Notes under the pieces: generated by a model
What the model was told of the DNA's origin: nothing
Database searches by the model: none
What the model saw: only the letters and a program-made list of their open reading frames with translations
Program-made: the position numbers and the translations under genes
NCBI GenBank assembly: GCA_035606945.1
Contig: DATNDR010000079.1
Coordinates: 151,692 to 215,691 of the forward strand
Length of the DNA stretch: 64,000 nt
DNA from: GCA-003244245 sp035606945
GTDB lineage: Bacteria; Actinomycetota; Actinomycetes; Mycobacteriales; Pseudonocardiaceae
Direction of reading: 5' to 3'
Shown: positions 58,938-64,000 of the stretch, one piece after another
Layout: every line of letters begins with the position of its first letter
Position numbering within the stretch: the stretch's first letter is position 1

Positions 58938-59873
58938 CTAGCCAGCCTCGGTGGCCGCGCTGGTGTCCGGCAGGCGGTCGATGCCGGAGTCGAGTCGCCG
59001 GTCGAGCCAGACCCGGTCGCGGATGTCTATGCCCTCGACGCGGAGGCCCGGTGGGTAGCCGGTGGCTATGGTGAAGGCGTCGCGCTCGACCGAGCGCATC
59101 CGAAAGCCGTGGCGTTGATAGAAGCGCAGGTTGTCGATGTCCGCCGACGCGGTCCCCACCCACAGGGTGGATCCCCCTTCATCGGTGAGTGCCGCTATGG
59201 CGGTGGTCAGCAGTCCTCCGCCGATCCCAGTGCCCTGGTGGTCTTCCCGCACCGCCATGTTCGTGATCTCGGCTTCACCCGGGTGGCCGGTAGCGACCAG
59301 CTGCAGGTGCCCGAGCACCTCATCCCCGCTGGTGGCGACCAAGACGCGACCGGCATCGAGGTAGGAGTCCAGCCGCGCTGGTGAGTCCTCGGCCAGCGCG
59401 AACAACGGTCGCAACCGAGCCCGCGAACCGGCATACCATTCCACCCGAACAGCCTCGGCCATCGGGCCTGCCAGGCTCTTGCAGAAGAACTGCAGCCGCT
59501 CGGTAGGCCGAAACCCCAGCCGCCGGTGCGCGCGCAAGCTGACGGTGTTGTCCAGTTGTGCATCGGATCCGATCTCGGTGAAACCCGCCGACCGTGCCCA
59601 CCGCTCCACGGCCGCGATCAGTGCCCGACCCACCCCCGTCCGGCGCAGGTCTTCACGTACATACCAGCCCTCCACGTAGGGCACCGGAGCGCTGCTGCAG
59701 CCGTCCGCCCACGCCCGGACCGTGGCCGACACGAACCCACCCAAGCTCGCGTCGGCGGACTCCCACACCCAGACTGTCTCGCCGGGGTCCTCGCCGTCGT
59801 CGCCGTCCCAAATCAGTCGCTTCCACTCGGCCACCTGGGCGCGATCCTCGGCGCGGATGCCACGCACTGCCAT
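58938..59873 (-). CDS. Tandem GNAT acetyltransferase, N-domain AAC(6')-like
   Basis: A 311-residue protein with two GNAT domains. Domain 1 (about 1-150) has VEGWYVREDLRRTGVGRALI, then SDAQLDNTVSLRAHRRLGF and ERLQFFCKSL, a pattern close to aminoglycoside 6'-N-acetyltransferases. Domain 2 has ITNMAVREDHQGTGIGGGLL and NLRFYQRHGFRM. Resistance is suggested but not shown. ATG 59873 follows AGGAGA. Confidence 0.85.
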   Translation of the reverse strand: MAVRGIRAEDRAQVAEWKRLIWDGDDGEDPGETVWVWESADASLGGFVSATVRAWADGCSSAPVPYVEGWYVREDLRRTGVGRALIAAVERWARSAGFTEIGSDAQLDNTVSLRAHRRLGFRPTERLQFFCKSLAGPMAEAVRVEWYAGSRARLRPLFALAEDSPARLDSYLDAGRVLVATSGDEVLGHLQLVATGHPGEAEITNMAVREDHQGTGIGGGLLTTAIAALTDEGGSTLWVGTASADIDNLRFYQRHGFRMRSVERDAFTIATGYPPGLRVEGIDIRDRVWLDRRLDSGIDRLPDTSAATEAG

Positions 59874-60218
59874 AAGTGAAGTCTCCTGCCATTGCGGCGT
59901 GGAGGCGAAGATGTGGCAACCACGTGGCACAGCGGCGGGGGTGGCCTCGGCCGTGTGACCTGTCACCAACCGTAGCGGCCTCGCAGGGATCGGCTGTTGC
60001 CTAATTGATCGGCGCGCCGTGAACTCGACAGGACCGTCATCCCAAGTCCTGGCGAGGTCGGTAGCGTCGAGTTCACGGCGAAGAGTAGGGTTAACCCTAC
60101 TAAAGGCGGGGGATTTACTTCGCTTTCTTTGGGGGCGCCCTCCCTGGCGAGACGCAACTCGCAGAGTCACTCTTCTACTGTTACTACAGGACAGCACAAC
60201 CAGTAAGGATGACTCGTC

Positions 60219-60767
60219 ATGTTCACGCTAGCAATAGTACTGGGCTCAGTCGGGGCGCTATTGATCCTCGTTGGCCTAATCGGAGGCGACTTCACCTTCT
60301 CGGGGTCCGCGATACCCAAGGTAGGCAAGGTTTCGCGGGTACTCAGCTTTACGGTGGGTGGGTTTCTCGTCCTGTCGGCCCTATCCATTGTCGTCTTGGA
60401 CTCGTCGAATTCTAATCAAACGTCGGCGAACCCGGCTGCCCTCCAGCCGCTGTCTCATCAGTCCTCCATATCGGATTCGTCGACGAACTTCCGGTCGGCT
60501 GACAATGAGGGGACCAGCCCTTACTCTCCAACGGATCAGAACGTGGTCTCGCTCCTGAGCGAGCGGCCATCATTCCGGCAGGTTCCTGGCGCCGACCTTG
60601 TTTCGATTTCTCACGCCGAGTGCGGTGTGCTCCAAAGGGGAGGCCACGGGAGTGACGTTGTCGCCATCATGACCAACAATGGAGCGAGCGCTGCCGACGC
60701 ATCGTACGGCCTTGGCGTTGCCGTTGCCGCCTACTGCCCCGACTACCTCAGTGCCGCCAGCCAGTGA
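60219..60767 (+). CDS. Membrane protein with DUF732-like C-terminus
   Basis: A 182-residue protein: two N-terminal membrane helices (AIVLGSVGALLILVGLIGG, VGGFLVLSALSIVVL), a Ser/Asn-rich linker, and a C-terminal domain ending GVAVAAYCPDYL with Cys 134 and Cys 174, the usual DUF732 disulfide pattern. Base composition is lower in GC than the core genes, suggesting acquisition. A hairpin (60799-60830) follows. Confidence 0.65.
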   Translation: MFTLAIVLGSVGALLILVGLIGGDFTFSGSAIPKVGKVSRVLSFTVGGFLVLSALSIVVLDSSNSNQTSANPAALQPLSHQSSISDSSTNFRSADNEGTSPYSPTDQNVVSLLSERPSFRQVPGADLVSISHAECGVLQRGGHGSDVVAIMTNNGASAADASYGLGVAVAAYCPDYLSAASQ

Positions 60768-60798
60768 TCCACAGTCGAATAAGGATGGCAGTGTCGCG

Positions 60799-60830
60799 GA
60801 ATTCCCACCGGACCCGTCCGGCGGGAATTC
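60799..60830. terminator. Hairpin after DUF732-like gene
   Basis: GAATTCCCACCGGAC and GTCCGGCGGGAATTC pair at 14 of 15 positions around CC, 31 bases after the stop. Probable terminator or stabilising structure. Confidence 0.55.
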
Positions 60831-61022
60831 GGCATGGTGTGGTGCCACGTTCCCAGCCGCGAGGAAGTCATTTCTCCGCTGACCGCGACTCCTACCCGCC
60901 ATTCGCGGGCCATCTTCCCCGGGTATCGGCACGCTACCGGCGATCCACCCACAGGCTGTGCACATCAGGTCCACACCATGTTGATGCCGATGTCGCAGAC
61001 CCCACCGCTACGGTGACGCCCT

Positions 61023-61748
61023 GTGAGCCAGACACCGACCGATGACCGGCCTGGTGACCAGCAACATGGTGCCGATAGTGCGGCCGGCGGTGCTGGCGCA
61101 AGCGCAGTGTTCGGGCCGGCAGGGGCCGGGGGTGATCTTGCGGCGACGTGGCGGGCGCCGACGCGCACCGCCGGCAGCCTCCCGGAATCACTGAAACCCG
61201 ACGTCAGGGCAGCACCGCCGGGCTTACTGTTGAATGGGCGATGTGCACGATTAACGAAGGCGGATGCGGGGAATCCCTCTGCCATGGTTCGATCCGGCTA
61301 CTGTGTGCCATGCTCTGGCCCACCGGTGCAGCGGTTGGATGCGCCGCGGCTGGATGTGACCGTACCTGCGACTTCGCAGAACGCCACCGCGTTGCGCCGG
61401 ACCTTCTCCTGCTGGGTCCATAGTCTCATTGCACATGACGCCGCCGAGGATCTCACCGTCGCGGTGTATGAAGCCCTCACTAACGCCGCCGAACACGCCT
61501 TCACCGTGCAGCCGACACCAGGTTCCATCTGGCTGCAAGCCATCGTCGCCGACGGCCAGATCACCGTCACCATCGCCGACAACGGCAGCTGGAGGCCTCC
61601 CACTGATTCCGGCGGCTACCGCGGCCGTGGACTTCCGCTCATACATCAGCTCACTGAAGCGCGTATAGCACCGAGCCCATACGGCACGACGGTATTCATA
61701 CGTCGTCAGTTACCCGCCGAGCGCTACGACGAGTTGACTTCGCTCTGA
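61023..61748 (+). CDS. Anti-sigma factor-type ATP-binding protein with long N-terminus
   Basis: About 241 residues. Residues 110-235 form the GHKL ATPase (VYEALTNAAEHAF, IADNGSWRPP, GYRGRGLPLI), closely related to the protein at 48143. About 105 extra residues precede it: a disordered Gly/Ala-rich part and a segment with CVPC. TACGGT lies about 8 bases before the GTG at 61023, supporting a leaderless start; ATG 61284 would give a shorter product. Confidence 0.75.
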   Translation: MSQTPTDDRPGDQQHGADSAAGGAGASAVFGPAGAGGDLAATWRAPTRTAGSLPESLKPDVRAAPPGLLLNGRCARLTKADAGNPSAMVRSGYCVPCSGPPVQRLDAPRLDVTVPATSQNATALRRTFSCWVHSLIAHDAAEDLTVAVYEALTNAAEHAFTVQPTPGSIWLQAIVADGQITVTIADNGSWRPPTDSGGYRGRGLPLIHQLTEARIAPSPYGTTVFIRRQLPAERYDELTSL

Positions 61749-62012
61749 GTGTCGGAGAGTGGTCGACACCCGACCCGGCGGCGCGGACCTCCGCAGGAAG
61801 CACCGACCGAGCCGGGTGCCGAGGTAATCCTCGATCGTCGGGGATGTGACCGAGGCACCGGGGATGCTATACCCCTGCCGCGGACGTCGTGCACGTGCAT
61901 GTGAACAACGCAGATGTACAGTGCCTCTGCACAAACCGCAGCCTACGGCGAAGCCTGGTCAGCCGTGGTGGGTCCGTCCCGGCAGGCCTGCCGTACTCCA
62001 GTAGCTGAGTGA

Positions 62013-62513
62013 TCAGTGCGATCCGGCAACTGGCCCACTGGGGCGACGGCCGGCGACGAAGCGCAGCGGCGCCTTCCACGGCCGGGGCAGCACTGAGACT
62101 TGCGCAAAGCCGCCCTCGGTCAGCAGGGCCGCCGTCTGGTCCGGGGACAGGGCCTGTGGTGCGCAGCTCGCGATCAGCGCCGGCTGTATCGATGAAGCGC
62201 GGCCCTGGCTCTGTAGCACTGTCGGATCGTCGAACACCCAGCCAGGTGCCCGCTGCGGGCGCTCCATTAGATCGGCCGCCTGCAGGAAAAATGCCCGAAT
62301 GGCGTCGGCCACTGTCCTGGCCTGCTCAGCTGACAGCGTCTGCAGTGCCTGGCTCAACCCCATGGCGTCGACGGCACCATCGAGCAGCGGAGTCACCGCC
62401 GGGTGGCCTGGCTCGTGGTCGGCGAGAAGACGCAGCCGAGCACCGAGCGCGGCGAGTGCTTCCAGCGATGTGTTCAATCGAAACGCGGTCCCGATAATCA
62501 GGTCGATGCTCAC
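62013..62513 (-). pseudogene. Methyltransferase with SAM-binding core deleted
   Basis: The 166-residue frame begins like an actinobacterial class I methyltransferase (N-terminal helical domain, then PGWVFDDPTVLQSQGRAS) and ends like one (LSPDQTAALLTEGGFAQVSV, PRPWKAPLRFVAGRRP), but the Rossmann core of roughly 110 residues, with the SAM motif, is missing between IQPALIASCAP and QALSPDQ. The deletion preserved the frame. It cannot bind SAM as the family does. Confidence 0.65.
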
Positions 62514-62841
62514 AGCGCGTCGTCTCGATTCCCGCCGCAGCGGATTTGATGTGGTGTGCCGGGGTAAGTATTGCGTTGGTCGGGTTTGGCGTCATCGGCT
62601 TGAAGTGCCGAGGTTTTGGGATCCGGTGGCGGAAGTTTGGGGAACCAGCTCATCCATCTCACGGAGTCGCAGTCCTGGCGGGCGGGCTGGCTTGGCCGCG
62701 GAGTTTGCGACCCGGGCTGGGCTGGGTTGTGATCACCGCTCGTTCGGTGGTGTGACCGCGCGTTGCGGCGCCGTAGCGTCACGTATGGCGATGACTCGGT
62801 CGCCATGGGTATCACGGATCTATGGGTGCGAGGGAGCGGCG

Positions 62842-62928
62842 ATGGCGACGGGCACAGTCAAGTGGTTCAACGAGTCGGCAAGCAGCCGTCTCACACACTC
62901 CCGCCCGTTGCGGCAACGTCCTAGTTGA
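62842..62928 (+). pseudogene. Truncated cold-shock protein gene
   Basis: From ATG 62842 (AGGGAGCGG upstream) the frame reads MATGTVKWFNES, the start of a CspA-type protein, and then diverges into unrelated sequence (ASSRLTHSRPLRQRPS) and stops. The GFGFI RNP-1 motif and the rest of the domain are absent. Bases 62514-62841 before it contain no supported gene. Confidence 0.7.
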
Positions 62929-63507
62929 CCTGCTTGCCGAGCAACGTGCCGTCTCAGCGTTTCCGCTCGACGAACTCTTTTACCAAGGACGTCATCGATC
63001 CCGGATGCCGGGCGCCGCCCTGGTGGATGTCCTACGGATTCCGATCTCCTTCTCGCGGAGCAACGCTGCCTCCAAACGAGTGGCCAGGGAGGCGCCCGGC
63101 CGGTCATCCCGGAAAGACGCCCGGTTGCGGTCGTGATCGACTCCCGTTCGCTTCGCGAGGATCTTCCTGAAGCACTGCAAGTACGCAAGGAGACAGCAAA
63201 GGTGGTACCTAACGGCACGGTTGTGCGGATCAGAGGGCAGCGAAACTCGGCTAAGGCTCCGCGACAACAAGGTGTGGGCTTTCCTGCTGAAGGCGCTGAT
63301 AGACACTCCGGCGGCCTTGACGTATCGAGTGTTGCGCGCAGCTCCATCGCGGTCGTGGAAGCCGGCCGTCCCGCCACATTTTTCCCGATGGGACTAGTTG
63401 TTCTGCGCGCGTGGTCGTATCTGCGTTTCGTGATCCAACAAGCCAAGAACCCCCGATGGGCCGCGGTTGGTTCTGGTGCTCATGCGCGCAATGTTCCAGC
63501 GGTTCGG

Positions 63508-63768
63508 TCCAGTCGCCAGAAGTTCTGGCCCCGGTGCTCGAGTCCTGGGTGTGATCGGCCGGTGCCGCCGGATGCGGTGCACGATGTATGTGGGCGGGCC
63601 GCCCCGTATGTGGCGTTGATTCGCGCACCCAGGCACGGGGGGCCGTGTTGCCCGGGGACGTGTCCGGGGTGTCGAGCGTGTTTGGATACTCCGCGGGTCA
63701 AGGCGGGGTGGTGTGTTCGGTGTGGTGTCTGTGTGGTGTGCTGCCGGGGTCACGGTGTATTGGCTTCC
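63508..63768 (+). other. Cys-rich frame of uncertain status
   Basis: Within a longer plus-strand frame (63133-63990) lies a run of Cys pairs: CSSPGCDRP, CCPGTCPGCRACL, CVRCGVCVVCC. These could be zinc motifs of a decayed mobile-element protein. Because the frame continues into a frameshifted recombinase fragment, it is not taken as an intact gene. Bases 62929-63507 hold nothing that can be named. Confidence 0.3.
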
Positions 63769-63793
63769 CCTACGACCCGTGGGTTACCTCAAC

Positions 63794-63990
63794 CATCTGC
63801 GAACCCGCGAAAGCATGGCCATCGCCAAGCGAAAGGCAAACTGCGCGGCAAACTGTCCAAAGTACCCGAGTCAGCGCAGCGCTCCATCCTCCGTCGCTAC
63901 GCCGCAGGCGAGGTATCCCTAGCCGATCTGGCCAAGGCGTACAACGTCGGCCGCTCCACTATCCACCGCACTCATCCTGAGCAGCACTGA
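63794..63990 (+). pseudogene. Serine recombinase (resolvase) C-terminal fragment
   Basis: HLRTRESMAIAK, then after a frameshift near 63830 KGKLRGKLSKVPESAQR and SLADLAKAYNVGRSTIHR: the end of the catalytic domain and the helix-turn-helix of a Tn3/invertase-type serine recombinase. The catalytic N-terminus is missing and the frame is broken, so it is a remnant of a mobile element at the window's end. Confidence 0.7.
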
Positions 63991-64000
63991 CGCTCTTAGC

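Noticed and set aside
62820..63446. 208-codon minus-strand frame over the csp fragment
   Set aside because: Overlaps the csp remnant in antisense and has no recognisable motif.
63133..63990. 285-codon plus-strand frame taken as one gene
   Set aside because: It joins unrelated sequence, a Cys-rich stretch and a frameshifted recombinase end, so it is more likely a run of decayed DNA than a single protein.

Overview
The window is GC-rich actinobacterial chromosome, most likely from the order Pseudonocardiales. The evidence is the gene order, frequent leaderless GTG starts just downstream of TAGGCT-like -10 boxes, and repeated pairs of XRE/DUF5753 regulators with DUF397 proteins. It holds the dnaA/rpmH replication-origin neighbourhood: idi, cca, a MutT4-like Nudix gene, murJ, trxB-trxA-cwlM, parB-parA-rsmG-khpB-yidC-yidD-rnpA-rpmH on the minus strand, then dnaA, gnd, recF, a DUF721/DciA-like gene, gyrB, gyrA, and tRNA-Ile and tRNA-Ala. 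The species cannot be named from sequence alone.

Layout. 1-5541: leuS (3' end outside the window) with a Leu-codon leader, an SdpI-like protein, an ATP-dependent DNA ligase and a DUF427 gene. 5455-8071: a small segment bounded by a 36-bp duplication of part of the DUF427 gene, carrying an XRE regulator and three small genes but no integrase; it looks like a remnant or satellite integrative element that gave DUF427 a new 5' end. 8036-16419: housekeeping and conserved genes up to the DUF6049 protein. 16423-19692: MurJ and a separate pseudokinase, which are fused in Mycobacterium. 19773-23094: an acetyltransferase, then thioredoxin reductase, thioredoxin and CwlM. 23114-25898: an accessory XRE/DUF397 module and an Rv3916c-like acetyltransferase. 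26052-33992: aminotransferase, D-Ala-D-Ala ligase-like gene and the par/gid/yidC/rpmH block with two parS sites. 34468-47336: dnaA to DUF3566. dnaN, normally between dnaA and gnd, is missing; a DHA2-type efflux gene and a DJ-1/PfpI fragment sit there instead. 47400-63990: accessory region with partner-switching regulators (two ATPases, a STAS protein, a SpoIIE-type phosphatase), a metallothionein, another XRE/DUF397 pair, a tandem acetyltransferase, small unknown proteins, and decayed genes (methyltransferase, cold-shock protein, serine recombinase).

The clearest non-gene theme is short palindromic or repeated elements at gene ends and inside coding sequence. A perfect 20-bp-arm palindrome lies in frame in leuS, duplicated motifs lengthen the active-site region of the CCA-adding enzyme, and a 26-bp hairpin family encodes the C-terminal tails of ParB, Idi and an MFS protein. 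The replication, segregation and membrane-insertion genes form a normal core; the displacement of dnaN, DnaA boxes inside the DUF721 gene and a parS that overlaps the rsmG start are the notable departures.
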